A stretch of 64,000 nt of DNA from Lepidodermella squamata. Its lineage: Eukaryota > Gastrotricha. Made by a program: the position numbers and the translations under genes. Location: NCBI GenBank assembly GCA_047495785.1, contig JBLDXI010000009.1, positions 1,674,001 through 1,738,000 on the forward strand, given 5' to 3'. The notes under the pieces were generated by a model. The model had not been told where the DNA came from and ran no database searches. It was given only the letters and a program-made list of their open reading frames with translations. Positions within the stretch are counted from its first letter, which is position 1. Each line of letters starts with the position of its first letter. This document shows, piece by piece, positions 46,076 through 59,282 of the stretch.

Positions 46076-49031
46076 ATGAATGTTATCCAAAAGCGCGATA
46101 AGAAAACATTTATGGGCAAGGAGGCCCCATCTGGTTACGTTCCCGGTCTGGGTCGTGGTGCCACTGGTTTCACAACTCGATCCGACATTGGTCCAGCTCG
46201 CGAAGCTGGCGATATCAGTGACGAACGTCATCAAAATTACCGAAAGGGCAAGGGCGATGCCCCTATTCCGTTGCCCACCGACGAGGATGCGCCTGACGCG
46301 GAGGCTAAGAAGGCTAAAGTTGATTCTGACGCACCCAGCACAAGTCGAGGAAGAGAAGATGAAGAGGAGGATCTAAACGATGCGAACTACGACGAATTCA
46401 CTGGATATGGAGGTAGTTTGTGCGCGAAAGATCCGTATGAAAAGGACGACGTCGAAGCCGATGAAATTTACGAAGCTGTGGATACCCGAATGGATGAGCG
46501 CCGTAAAGATCGACGCGAGAAGCTGTTGAAACAAACTCTAGAGCAGTTTCGTCGTGAGCGTCCCAAAATTCAGCAACAATTTTCCGATTTAAAGCGACAG
46601 CTGACTTCAGTAAGTGAAGAGGAGTGGGCTGCCATTCCTGAAGTCGGAGATTGGAGAAACAAGAAACAGCGTAATCCTCGTTACGAGCGGGTCACCCCAG
46701 TTCCAGACAGCATGCTTGTATCAATGATGGGATCCACCGCAAGCTCGCAAGCGGTCGTTGACGGTGGTGTCACGCCCCTTTCTGGTTTAGTTACTCCTGG
46801 ATTTGCCACTCCTGATATCGATATGAAAAAAATCGGCGAGGCCCGAAATACTCTCATGGGCATGCGTTTAACTCAGGTCTCAGATTCAGTGTCGGGTCAA
46901 ACTGTAGTCGATCCTAAGGGTTATCTCACCGACCTTCAATCTATGATTCCACAAGTCGGCGGTGACTTGAATGATGTCAAGAAAGCTAGGCTACTGCTGA
47001 AATCTGTTCGTGAAACTAATCCGAAGCATCCTCCAGCGTGGATAGCCTCGGCTCGTTTGGAAGAGGTTTGTTATTATTTAAACCTAAATATTTGTATCCT
47101 TTAGTCGCTGCTTTTTAAAGGTCGTCGGTAAGCTTCAAGACGCTCGTGTTCTGGCGATGAAGGGTTGTGAGCATTGCCCGAAATCCGAGGATGTCTGGCT
47201 AGAAGCTGCTCGTCTCACTCCTGCTGATCAAGCAAAGGCGGTTGTCGCGAAGGCAGTACGAGAAATTCCTGACTCAGTTCGACTTTGGATTAAGGCCGCT
47301 GATTTGGAAACAGATATGAAAGCGAGAAAGCGAATTTTTCGTAAAGCTTTGGAACAAATTCCTAATTCCGTCAAATTATGGAAAGCTGCTGTTGAACTGG
47401 AAGATGAGGAGGACGCCAAAATTATGTTAGGCCGTGCTGTTGAATGCTGCCCGCAAAGTGTTGAGCTATGGTTGGCTTTAGCAAAACTTGAAAGTTACGA
47501 AAGTGCTCGAGCTGTGTTAAACAAAGCTCGCGAGAACATCCCAACTGATCGTCAAATTTGGATTAACGCCTCACAGTTAGAAGAGGCTAACGGCAATCTT
47601 GCGATGGTAGACAAAATTATCGAGCGTGCGGTTCGATCTCTTCGAGCGAACGGTGTTCAAATCAATCGAGACGAGTGGCTGAAAGACGCAGAGGAGTGCG
47701 AAAAGGCAGGCAGTATTGGGACTTGCCAAGCCATTGTTCGTGCTATATTGGACGTTGGCATCGAACCGCAAGATCGAAAACACACATGGCTTCAAGATAT
47801 AGAAACATGTCAATCCCATGGCGCTATCGAATGCGCCCGAGCTATTTACGCTCAAGCACTCAGTGTTTTCTCTGAAAAGAAATCAATTTGGCTGAGGGCT
47901 GCTCATTTCGAGAAGGAATTTGGCACTCGAGATCAGCTGGAAGAGCTGCTGCAAAAGGCTGTCCAGCACTGCCCTCAAGCCGAAGTTTTATGGCTAATGG
48001 GCGCTAAATCTAAGTGGTTAGCTGGCGATGTTACAGCTGCACGTAAAATTCTGGCCCTGGCGTTCAAAGCCAACCCGAATTCTGAAGAAATTTGGCTGGC
48101 TGCTGTCAAATTAGAGTCGGAAAATGGCGAGCACGCAAACGCTCGCCAGCTGTTGGAGCGAGCCAGAAATTCCGCCCCGACACCGCGTGTTTACATGAAA
48201 GCCGCTAAATTCGAGTGGTGCCTTGGCGAACTTGACCAGGCTATGAAATTACTTAGCGAAGCAGAGACTCGCTACCCATCCTTCGACAAATTTTGGATGA
48301 TGCACGGGCAAATTGAGGCTCAACGTGATCGCCCGACTGAAGCGGCCGAAATATACCGACGTGGCTTGACAAATTGCGCTCAATCAGTGCCATTATGGTT
48401 GTTATTAGCCAGGCAAGAGGAGGCAAACGGCAGTTCGACCAAGGCTAGAGCGACTTTGGAAAAAGCTAGGCTCAAAATTCCGAAAACTGGTCTTCTTTGG
48501 CTTGAAGCTGTTCGAGTCGAACTGCGTGCCGCTGAAAAGGTCCCGCCTGGTCAGTCAGTCACATTGTGGCAGCAGCAATGCCGTCAAGCTGGTCTTGCGG
48601 TGCTGGCGCGTGGTTTACAGGACTGCCCGGACTGTGGCGCTTTGTGGGCTGAATCGATATGGCTCGAAGCTCGGGCTCAACGGAAAGCTCGGTCTGTCGA
48701 TGCTTTAAGGCGGTGCGAGCACGACCCACTCGTCGTATTGGCCGTGGCGAAATTGCTGTGGTCTGAACGTCGAGTTCCCAGTGCTCGTGACTGGTTTCAG
48801 AAGGCCGTGAAACTCGAGCCTGATCTCGGCGATGCGTGGGCCTTTTATTACAAATTCGAGTGCGCCCATGGCACGGCTGAGCAGAAACAAGAGGTGGCGA
48901 AGAAATGCGCCGAGGCTGAGCCGCATCACGGCGAGGCGTGGTGTAAGGTTGCTAAGGACATCCGAAATTGGCGACTCAAGCCGTCTGAAATATTACCCCT
49001 TGTCGCTGACAGTTTGCCGATCCCAACTTGA
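46076..49031 (+). CDS. PRPF6: Pre-mRNA processing factor 6 (U5/tri-snRNP component)
   Basis: PRPF6 bridges U5 and U4/U6 snRNPs in the spliceosomal tri-snRNP. It has two exons, 46076-47065 and 47121-49031; 966 residues (human 941). The N-terminal PRP1 domain has [21 protein letters not shown] and [15 protein letters not shown]. The remainder is a run of HAT/TPR repeats, with highly conserved stretches such as [29 protein letters not shown] and the C-terminal [11 protein letters not shown]. No domain is missing. A TTTTACTTTTAG acceptor lies three bases before the ATG, which suggests trans-splicing or a 5' leader intron. Argonaute B begins 137 bases after its stop on the same strand. Confidence 0.97.
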
Positions 49032-49168
49032 GTTTTTTTCAAAATAACTCAATATATCTGCTTTTCTGTTTTCAAGTTTTCAAAAAATAACGTAACGTTT
49101 GATAACAGATTTTTTTTGTTCTTTTATAGTTATTTACTTAACTCAAGTTTATTAAGAAGAACTAAGAA

Positions 49169-52100
49169 ATGCCGAATAAGAAAAAGGTAAAAATAACTTA
49201 TATTAAAAGATGAAATTGTTGAAAATCTGATGGATTTAGGGTCGAGGATCTGGCCCAGCTAACGAACCGCCGCCTAGACCGGCTACTGCAGCTGCTGAGT
49301 TGAACCGCAGTGATTTCCCCACACTCGGGGGCCCAGCGGCACCTCGACCTGCTCCACCCGCCCAACCCGCCGTGGTTGCAGCTGCTGCTCCACAACCTGT
49401 GGCGACCGGTGTTGGAAGAGGGAGGGGTTGGGGTCCTAAACCGACATCCAGCGTTGGGCAACCGGGAGCTGCTCCTGAGCGTCCAGCTACTTCTACGGCG
49501 GCTGCTCCGCAACCCGCAACCGCACCAGCACCCGTTTCGCGAAATGTCGAACCGCCAACGGCTGACGATGTCGCCGAGCAATTGGAAAATGTCTCTTTAG
49601 ACACTCTAGGTTTGTTGTTTTTGAGTTAACAAAATGATTGGGCAATTTTGTATCATGTTTTATATTTAAGCTCCAATACGCCGTCCGATGAAAAATGGAA
49701 AATACGAGTTGTGCACGCTGGGCAGGACTATCACACTGCGTACGAATCACTTCAAGATAACGTTGGAGAAAACCAAGGGCCAAATCTTTGTCTACGACAT
49801 AACTTTGACCCCGGCTTGCAACAAATTCAAACAGCGTCAGATTTTCGATGGCGCTTGGCGCGACCCGAGAAATTTGTTCGGTCTACAAACGGGAGGGAAA
49901 GTGCTGGGTTATGGCTACGATGGCTCTGTCAATTTGTATACAAGCATTAAGCTGGATTCAGTGGTTGGGAAGGAAATTAAGTATCAACCAGCTGGCGAAT
50001 CGGGCAGCAAGCCTTTTTCGATTAAGGTCAACAAATTGACTGCTATTCGAAATCTGAATGAGCTGATGGATCCGAATGTGGATGATGAAACTAAACTTGC
50101 GATCATAAACGCACTCGATGTCATAATGACCACGCGCGTTAAACTTGAGTAAGTTCATTGATTGCTCAATTTCTCGTTTATATTATTCAACTGCGTTTCA
50201 ACAGAAATGGAGCTTCATTGAAGCGAGCCTTCTATTTCCAGCCCGATGTACGGACACCCATTCGTAATGATGAAAAGGAAATTTGGGCTGGATTTTACAC
50301 CTCTGCTCGCCAGTCAGTCAAAGACGGTCAGTGGATTCTGACACTGAATGCTGATGGTAGTTATCATAATTTAACTTTTTACTGTAACTTTAACTTTAAC
50401 TTCGATTGTTTTACAGTTACTGCTACAGTTGTTATTCAACCATACAAATTCTTGGAGCTATATGATTATTGCAAGAGCGAATCGGAGATGAATGCTTACT
50501 TGAGGCGCCAAAAGAAAGACCTCAAAGTGCTTATCGAATTCGGGAAAACAAAGAAGTCGAAACAAACTCGAACATTCGAAAGGGTGGTGCCGAAAACCGC
50601 TCTTACCCACACGTAATACTTATACAAATTATTTTAAAAGTAAATATAGCTATTATTTCCCGATTAGTTTCAGTCACCAGGGCAGAAATGTCAATTTGGT
50701 TCATTACTTCTTGAGCGAATACGGTGAAACCATCGAATTTCCCAATCTTCCGCTTGTTCAGGTGAGAGGTTTTTACAACCATGTAACACTTTCTTTATTA
50801 TGTTTTTATTTCAGATAAAATCGGGGAAAAATGACGTTTTCTACCCGATGGAATACTGCTCGATTTTGCCCGGGCAATTTACGATCGGCCAATTGGAAGC
50901 TTCTGAGCAAAGCGCATTAGTTGAATACGTGTCGATGCAACCTGCAGTTCGATTCCGCGAGACGTCGAAAACTTTGAAAGAGAAATTTCTCAAACCGGAA
51001 CAGATAGCTCTGCTTCGCGAATTCGGAATAACGGTTTCGCCTGATCCGATGCGAGTTGAAGGCCGAGTTTTGCCAGCGGTCACTGTTCAAGCTAAACAGG
51101 GCGACAGACCTCGTGATATAAGATGCTCCGATGATCAAGCGTCGTTCAAGCTGCAAGGCTTGAATTTTTTCAAATTACCCGATGGCGGCCTTGGGAAATG
51201 GGCGGTAATCACGACTACTCGAATTTATCCGAACGAAGTCAAGGAGTGGGTCGCTAAGTTTTGCCAGGCATTGAATTCCAAAGGTTACTCGCATCAAATT
51301 TTTAGAAAAATACCTAATCGTGGATATATTTTATAGGTATCAATGCGCAGCAGCCGTATAAATATTTCGATGCTATGAGCCCTGATCGCATCATTAGCAC
51401 TTTCAAGGAAATGGGCCAAGATCAAGTCAGATTCGCCCTTTTCTTTGTCGAAAAAGGCGGCCCACTCTATGGTAATAAGAAAATATGCGAATTGTGAGTT
51501 TATTACTGCTCTTTATTTTTTATTTAGGAACTATCAAACAGCAGGGCGATCGACAGTACCGAATTGTTACGCAGTGCATCGATGCTAGAAATCGTCGTAA
51601 AACCGATAATTCTTACATCGAGAACGTGATTCTGAAGGTCAACGTCAAATTGGGTGGAATCAATCACATTCTGTCGAATAAAACTTTCGAGCAGCAGAAC
51701 TTGCCAGCGATGTTCGACGACGATGTTCTGGTCGTTGGTGCCGACGTGACGCATCCCGGCAAGGAGGAAGTGTCGAAGCCGTCTATTGCCGCTGTTGTCG
51801 GAAGTATCGATAAGTCAACCGCGAAATATGTCGCTGTTATAACGCCCCAGGCTCGATCTGCAAAAGTTGATCAGGTTCAGACTCAGGAGTGGATCTCTAA
51901 CCTGGCCGACACGATGAAGAGTTTGCTGATTGCCTATTACAGAAACACGAAGAGAAAGCCGAAGAAGATTGTGTTTTATCGAGATGGTGTGTCGGAGGGT
52001 CAATTTGTTACTGTTCTACAAAAGGAACTAACGCAAATTCAAAAGGCATGCCGCGATTTGCCTGGCGGCGATTATCGTCCCGATATCACGTATATTGTAG

Positions 52101-52602
52101 TCCGGAAGCGTATCAAGCCGAAGTTGTACGAAGAAAAGAGTGAGAACCAGATCACCCAAGTCCCTCCGGGTACCATTGTCGAGGTTGATATCACGCAGCC
52201 GATGAGATACTTCGATTGCTTCATGGTTCCACACTATTCGCCGCTTGGTACAGCAAAGCCGAGTCACTATGTTGTGCTGTATGATGATTCAAAGTTCAGC
52301 CCTGATGAGTTGGCCTACATGAGTTTTTGCCTTTGCCATCTCTTCCCGAGATGCACAAAGGCTGTATCTTTGCCAGCCCCGGTTTATCACGCTCATCTGG
52401 CTGCCGACCGTGCCAATCAACATCTAGCCGTAAGAATATATTCGAATGTAATTTTATAGTTTTTAAATTTCGTTTTTTTTAGGGGAAACCGATGCCGGAA
52501 TTGCGAGGCGATGTTGCTACCCAACGCAAAATTCTACTCGACCATGCTAATGATGCTACTAAAATGGACATTGATACCAGTCAGGCTAACTACTGGCTCT
52601 GA
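49169..52602 (+). CDS. Argonaute B
   Basis: AGO-subfamily protein for small-RNA-guided silencing; intact. Exons: 49169-49186, 49240-49609, 49671-50148, 50205-50356, 50417-50612, 50668-50761, 50815-51283, 51337-51471, 51528-52429, 52483-52602; 977 residues. The first coding exon is only 18 bases (MPNKKK). The N-terminus is Ala/Pro-rich with a DFPTLGG motif and GRGRG. PAZ is followed by a MID domain with QGDRQYRIVTQC in the 5'-phosphate pocket region. PIWI has an apparent slicer tetrad Asp710, Glu758, Asp790 and His927. The NVKLGGIN block is AGO-like rather than Piwi-like. It is roughly three-quarters identical to Argonaute C next door in the PIWI region, so the pair is a tandem duplication. 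I cannot name a nematode- or insect-style subclass. Confidence 0.93.
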
Positions 52603-53143
52603 GTGAAAAAACTAATCAAAACCATGAACTGACGTACTTTTTGTGATTATATTGTAATATGGTTGTTGCATCTCTGTTTTCACCGTTATTTTCATTACTT
52701 TCAACCAGCCAAAATCCGGTATCCACTGGATGTCTTGCTTGAGAAACGCTTATTTTACGATAAGTGCTTGATATTTGTAGCCATGGGCAATATTTTATTC
52801 ACATATCTTGCCGTAATTGGCTCTAAATTGATTATAATTCATTATTTATCCAAGCGTTGCAATATGATAAAATTGAATAAAAATTAAAGATGAATTTTCC
52901 GAGAAAGCCGTTCCAGTGCCAGTTGCGGAGGATCTGCTGATATTTTTTGCTGTGGTTCTTCGAAGTCTTCGGATTCAAACCCTGGGATTCAGAGGCAGAG
53001 CTCCACGAGCGATTCTGTGTTTAAAGCTTTCCATCGGAGTTTCAAAACTGCTCAGTAGGATTTAATGCAAAAAATGTTTTTTTTTCTTATAGATATTTGC
53101 GATACTTGATATTTTTCTGGTTATTACTGAAGAGACCTGAAAG
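52603..53143. other. Intergenic region between Argonautes B and C
   Basis: About 0.54 kb. It contains an AATAAA at 52876-52881 that likely ends Argonaute B, and no supported gene. Confidence 0.55.
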
Positions 53144-56100
53144 ATGCCGGGAAAAAAGAAGGTATTGAGTTATGTTCATCTAATCTACTACCGCTAATCT
53201 CAGTGCCATGTTAAAAAATGAAATAACTAATCAAAAATTCTAATTAAGGAACACTTTAATCTATCATAGCATTCATGCAGTATTCTGGATACTTATTAAT
53301 TCTGATGTTTACAGGGTCGTGGATCTGGTATATCGAACCAGCCTCCATCGCGCCCTACGACTGCTGTAGACCGAGGCCCTGCGTTTAACCCAGATGATTT
53401 CCCAACTCTTGGAGGTGCAGCACCTCCCCAGCCAATCGCGGCCGCTGTTGCTCCTCCTTTGGCTGTAGGTCGAGGCAGAGGGAGAGGATCGACCCAAAAG
53501 GTTACGTCGAGTGTTGGCCAGGAAAGACCTGCTACGTCACTGGCGGCTGTCGCTCCGGCTGAGCGAGCACCGTTACCGGCTCAGCCCCCGGTCCGCCGAC
53601 CTGCTTCACCCGTGAAGGTCGAAGAGCTTGCTGAGCAATTTGAGGATGTTTCCCTATCAAAACTTGGTATGTTTACTTCCTTAATGCCTCGCTCAATCGA
53701 TATCATTGCTTTTTTGAAGTTCCGATCAGCCGTCCGATGAAAGGGAAGGAGTATCAAGTTTGCAAGCTGGGTCGCTTGATAAAACTTCGAACGAACCACT
53801 TTGAAATCGTTTTGGATGAGAGCAAGGGCCAGATCTACGTCTATGATATCACGTTATCGCCAGCATGTACCAAATTGAAGCAGCGTCAAATTCTCGACGC
53901 TGCCTGGCGAGACCCGAAGAATTTGTTCAAATTAAACACGAATCAGGGCCGTATTCCTGGCTACGGTTACGACGGAAATGTCAACTTGTTCACTAGTTGT
54001 AAACTAGATTCGGTTGTTGGAACTGAAATCCTCTACAAGCCTCTAAATGAACAAGCCAAGAAGCCTTATTCCATCAAAATAAACAAGCTGACCGCAATCC
54101 GAAATGTTCATGATATAATGGATGCTAAGGTGGATGAAGATACGAAAGCAGCGGTTGTCAATGCTCTTGACATCATAATGATGACCCGGGCAAAACTCGA
54201 GTAAGCTACCACCTTAACTCGATTTGCTGAATTATTTCTTGTTCTCTAAATTTCAGGCACGGAGCGTCATTGAAGCGTTCCTTCTACTATCAACCGAATC
54301 CGATGAGCCCGTTCTACATCAGTAAGCAGGAGAAGGAAATTTGGGCTGGGTTTTACACGTCGGCTAAACCTGGTCAATGGTCTCTTACTCTTAATGCAGA
54401 CGGTTAGTAGCATCACAGCTGCCTTAATTCGGATTTTAAATTATGTTTTTTTTTCGCAGTAACTGCAACTGTTGTTATCGCTTCGTACACTTTCTTGGAG
54501 CTCTACGATTTCTGCAAAACAAGAGTCGCTGATATGAATGCGTATTTGAATAAGCAAAAGAAGAACCTGAAGGTTTTGATTCAGTTCGGGCAAACAAAAA
54601 AATCGAAACAAACACGCACTTTCGATAAAGTTGTGTTGAAGTCGGCTAAAGATCACACGTAAATATCAATTCCTAACTTCATTTTGCGTATAATTTCACT
54701 CTTTTGTCATCTCAAGATTTGATATAATGGCAAGATGGTCAACATGGTCCAGTATTTCAAAGACGAATATGGAGAGACCATCAAAAACCCAACTTTACCC
54801 TTGGTTCAGGTAAACAATTTTTCGTAAGATCAATGCTAAAATATTATTTTCATGATTTCTTTAGATTAAATCGGGGAGAGGAATCGTTTACTACCCGATG
54901 GAGTATTGCTCGATTTTGCCGGGCCAGTTCACCGTCGGCCAGCTGGAATCAATGGAACAAAGTGATTTGGTGAAATACATCAATACAATGGGACCTGCTG
55001 ACCGTGCCAAGAAGACGTCAGATGATTTGAGGCAGAAGTTCATGACACCGGAACAAGTCGCTCTCCTCAGCGAATATGGCATCAAGGTGTCGCCAAATGC
55101 GATGAAAGTGCAGGGACGAGTTTTGCCGCCCGTCACTGTGAAGGCTAAACGAGGCAATATCGACGTTGATTTGCCGTGTGATGCAAGAACGGCATCGTTC
55201 CGACCTCAAGGAACCAGTTTTTATAAACTTCCACCGTCAGGTCTTGGCGCATGGGCTGTTGTCAAGACGACTAATATCACCCAACGCGACATTGATGAAT
55301 GGGTCTCTACATTTTGCCAGATTTTGCGATCAAAAGGTACTGGAAGTGTCATTATTTCGGATTATTTCGCAAATATTTTTCCAGGAATCAATGCCCCAGC
55401 CCCAGTTAAATTCATCGAAGCGAGACAAGTTCGGGACATTGAGAAAATATTTGCTGACTTGAAGAGCAGCGGCATTCAATTCGCGCTATTTTTCGTCGAA
55501 AAAGGCGGTTTTTTCTACGGTAGAAATGAGCCTCATCTAATTGAATATTTATGAAAGCTGTGGATTTTAGGTGCTATCAAACAGCAGGGCGACCGTCAGT
55601 ACCAAATCGCGACGCAGTGTGTTGACGCGAGAAACCGCCGCTTCAAAGACCCTTCTTACATCGAAAACGTCATTTTGAAGGTGAATGTTAAGCTGGGTGG
55701 CATCAACCACGTTTTGTCTAGCAAATCGTTCACCGATCAAAAATTGCCGCCGTTGTTTGATGACGATGTCTTAGTAATCGGGGCTGATGTCACGCACCCT
55801 GGGCGGGATGAGGTTTCGAAGCCGTCTATCGCTGCTGTGGTCGGAAGCATTGATAAAACTGCGGCGAAGTATGTCGCGGTTATCACACCACAAGCTCGTT
55901 CGGCTAAGGTGGATCAAGTCCAAACGCAAGAATGGATCTCGGATTTAGCCGCGACTATCAAGAGCTTGCTACTGGCTTATCATAAACACACAAATAAAAA
56001 GCCGAAAAAGATCATTTTTTACCGCGACGGAGTTTCGGAAGGCCAGTTTACGATCGTCCTTCAAAAGGAACTCACCCAAATTCAAAAGGTAAGCTGAGCT

Positions 56101-56689
56101 GACAAGGCAAATCGATTAATTTTTATGAATTTTATTAGGCCTGTCGCGAGCTTGAACAGGGCTATGAACCAGCTATAACCTACATCGTTGTTCGAAAGCG
56201 AATCAAAACCAAGCTGTACGCTGAGGAGGTTGAGAACAGAATCACTCAAGTTCCACCTGGAACTATCGTTGAGGTGGATATAACTCAGCCGTCCAAGTTT
56301 TTCGACTGTTTCATGGTCCCCCATCACTCGCCCCTGGGCACCGCAAGACCCAGCCATTACGTTGTCCTATATGATGATTCGAAATTCAGCCCTGACGAAA
56401 TTGCTTACATGAGTTTTTGTCTTTGCCATCTCTTTCCGAGATGCACGAAAGCAGTTTCGCTACCCGCTCCAGTATACCACGCGCATTTAGCCGCAGATCG
56501 AGCTAACCAGCACCTTGCTGTAAGAAAATAATTCGAGTGATAATTTTTTTTACTTGGATTTAATTTCAGGGGAAACCTCCGCCGGATGTTGTCGAAGATG
56601 TAGTAAGGCAGCGAAAAATCTTGCTTGACCATGCGAACAACGCAACGCGAATGGAAATCAACAAGAGCCTGCCTAATTATTGGCTGTAA
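53144..56689 (+). CDS. Argonaute C, near-complete but with a one-base deletion
   Basis: This tandem paralogue of Argonaute B has the same exon phases and the same 18-base first exon (MPGKKK). Exons: 53144-53161, 53315-53666, 53720-54200, 54257-54402, 54460-54658, 54717-54809, 54865-55336, 55385-55519, 55571-56088, 56139-56519, 56570-56689. The exon 54717-54809 is 93 bases, whereas the matching exon is 94 bases in both A and B. One base is missing near 54720-54721, just before YNGKMVNMVQYF, so translation would leave frame and stop at the exon end. All other splice sites and the PIWI tetrad motifs are intact. It has one intron (56089-56138, after QIQK) that B lacks. This is a fresh pseudogene, an allele, or an assembly error. 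Confidence 0.85.
54717..54809 (+). other. Frame-breaking 93-base exon of Argonaute C
   Basis: The equivalent exons are 25980-26073 (94 bases) in A and 50668-50761 (94 bases) in B. The donor before it leaves two bases of a codon in all three genes. The reading here must skip one base between TTT and the TATAATGGC codons to keep the conserved protein. Confidence 0.8.
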
Positions 56690-56848
56690 AGCGTGTAAAC
56701 TACTGGAGAGACTCTCTGACCTTGTTTTTTGTGTCACTCATATTCAAGCTAGAATATCTGCAATAACCATTGCTCGAAAATTGAGATTTTTGTTATTCTT
56801 GCACACTTTTTCATGATTCGGTGAAACTGCTTGCCCGCTTCGGCTCGA

Positions 56849-56854
56849 AATAAA
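56849..56854 (+). terminator. Polyadenylation signal of Argonaute C
   Basis: AATAAA lies 160 bases after the stop and 85 bases before the next start codon, a tight arrangement. Confidence 0.5.
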
Positions 56855-56938
56855 TATTTGTACATCATTTATCCAAGGTGTCTAATAAATATTATAACGG
56901 CAAACCTTTGTCTTTCTGTAGCTAAATTAATTTAAGAA

Positions 56939-59031
56939 ATGTTACCATCGTTAGCCGCCCATAAAGCTGTCCTGTCTATGCTCATGTCGGATCAGCACAA
57001 TCTAGGTACTTCGAATATCTTCAAAATAAATTATCTTCAATGTTGAACGTTATTTAGAATGCGGGGGAGTTGATCAGAAATCAAATATCAGTTATTTAGC
57101 ATCATTCAAAGTCGCAGCAAACCTATCTAATCTAGAGGCAGTCTTCCGAGCGTTGAAAAGCGATCGACGCAGCGAGCCTATTATAAGCCGTGAGAAAATA
57201 GAAGATGAAGATTTTCTCGCCCTGAGCTCGTGGAATGGCCACGTGGCATGCATTTCATTCCTGCTGAAAGGAAATGAAGCAACACCCTCGCCATTGCTGG
57301 CTCAATTCTGCCGAATCGATAGCCGAACTCATTTACCTGGCCATTCAAATCTTGCAAGCGGAAATACCGAAACCGAGGTTGCATTAAACTTTTAAGGAGG
57401 ATTTAATTTGTAATAATTTTTTTTAGGTTGTTGTCAATTTTCACTCTGAAATTATTGACTGCCTTAAAAAATCGACATTTGCTGGCGAGGCGTTGCTAAG
57501 CAACGAAACCGGCCTGGACGCCGTGGCCAGGGCAATTTGCGCCGCTGCGGAAAATGCCCATGTCGACATAACAACCCGGTTATGCGAATTAGCCAATCAA
57601 AAACTCGGCTCCTCACCTGTACCCCCGTACTACTTCATCAAGGCCATGGTCATCGCCGCCGCAAAGGGGTGTCTAAAACTCGTCGAGCTGTTCCACGACG
57701 TGTATTATGTCCCGCTCAATGCGGAGGACGAGCGGGGTAACTGCGCGTTGACTATCTCAGCGGCAAACGGGCATAAATTGATCGTTGATTACGTCATCGA
57801 ATGCGGGTCATTCGACGTCAATAATTTCGAAGAGCGCCAGCGTCTAGGCACACCGCTGATTTTAGCAGCTCAAAACGGGCACGAAGACGTGGTCGCCCTG
57901 TTGCTAGACGCTGGTGCTGATATTGAAACGCGTGACCCATCCGATTTTACCGCCTTAATGCTAGCGGCCCGAAACGGTCACGGTCGAACTATTCGACTGT
58001 TGTTAGACAGAGGCGCTCATTTGAAGGCTAGGACTGCAACTGGCTGGACTGCTTTGATGTTGGCTGTCTATCACGGCGTTGCGTTTTCGACCTTGAAACT
58101 GCTAATAATCGACGAGGATACGGATTTTAATTTGAACGCAACGACCCGAGACGGCAATAATTTACTGATTTTATCCGGTTTTTCCGGTAATTTGGATATT
58201 TTGAAGTATTTGCTGGACCACGGCGCTGATATTACGGCGGAGAATGATGATGGGGTCAATGTGTTGATGGCAGCGGCGAAAAATGGCCGGGAAGAGATGG
58301 TTCGGTTCATTTTCGGCGCAGTTTCAAAGGGCGAAATCGAATTTTTGATCAATCGATGTGACAATAAAAATTACACCGCCTTAATGTACGCCGCAGAACA
58401 GGGTTTTGATGCGATTCTATCGATATTAATTCACTACGGGGCTGACGTCAATCGCGCCGTCGTGAAAACTGGCACAACCGCCCTGATATTAGCGGTTGAA
58501 AAACGCCATGAAAAAACTGCGAGAATTTTAATTGAAGCCGGGGCTAAAGTTAATTGCCGATCGAATTCGGGCTGCACGCCGTTGATGATCGCGGCTCGTG
58601 ATGATAATCTAGCTCAACTTGTGCGATTGTTGATCGAAAAAGGTGCTGAAATTAACGCCGTGGATCTGGACGATGGTGTCACCCCGTTGCTGATCGCAGC
58701 ATATCGAGGCAATCTATTCGTCACTCGAGTTTTGTTGGAAAAAGGGGCGGATTTTACGGTCTGCGATAAGCTGGGCTGTCATTGTTTGATGCTAGCAGCT
58801 CGAGGCGGTCATGCGGCGTTGACGGAGGAGCTCCTATCCCGGCCTGATTTGAAATATCAGCTTATTAACAAGCCGGATTTTGAAGGTCGAACGGCGTTGA
58901 GTTACGCACAATTTCGAAATTTCGACGAAGTCGCTCGAGTTCTCGTTAAACACGGAGCTGGTAAATTTCACATTTTTTCGCAAAAACTGTCATACTTTTT
59001 TGTTTTCTTCGCAGTTGCAGAGAACCAATAA
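56939..59031 (+). CDS. Ankyrin-repeat protein
   Basis: Exons 56939-57005, 57058-57377, 57427-58960 and 59015-59031; 645 residues. An N-terminal segment without clear family is followed by about twelve ankyrin repeats (for example TPLILAAQNGHEDVVALLL, TALMLAARNGHGRTIRLLL, TPLMIAARDDNLAQLVRLL) that run to the C-terminus. There is no signal peptide, kinase, death or SOCS domain. It is thus an intracellular protein-binding scaffold of unknown partners. The last intron (58961-59014) is 54 bases with no stop in frame, so retaining it would add 18 residues before the same VAENQ end. A TCTTTCTGTAG acceptor lies 17 bases before the ATG. Confidence 0.85.
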
Positions 59032-59282
59032 CCGATCTGAATGATCAAGCTGGCAATCTTTTAACGCAAAAGGACTTAATTTGTTGGACCTGTTTTTTTC
59101 ACGATAAACTATGATCTGAGAAGCATAACACATCTTGTAAAACAATATTGCTCAATAAAAATATGCCGAACGTCGCTTGAAATTGAGGAAGTTTTCGCCT
59201 CTGTAAAGCGTGCGTGATTTTCATGCTTTTAAGATCACGAAAAATTAGAAAAAGGGCATTGGACCAAGTCTTCAAGTGTTTA

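Noticed and set aside
49198-49604. Minus-strand frames over the Argonaute B N-terminus
   Set aside because: Shadows of the GC-rich Ala/Pro-coding exon.
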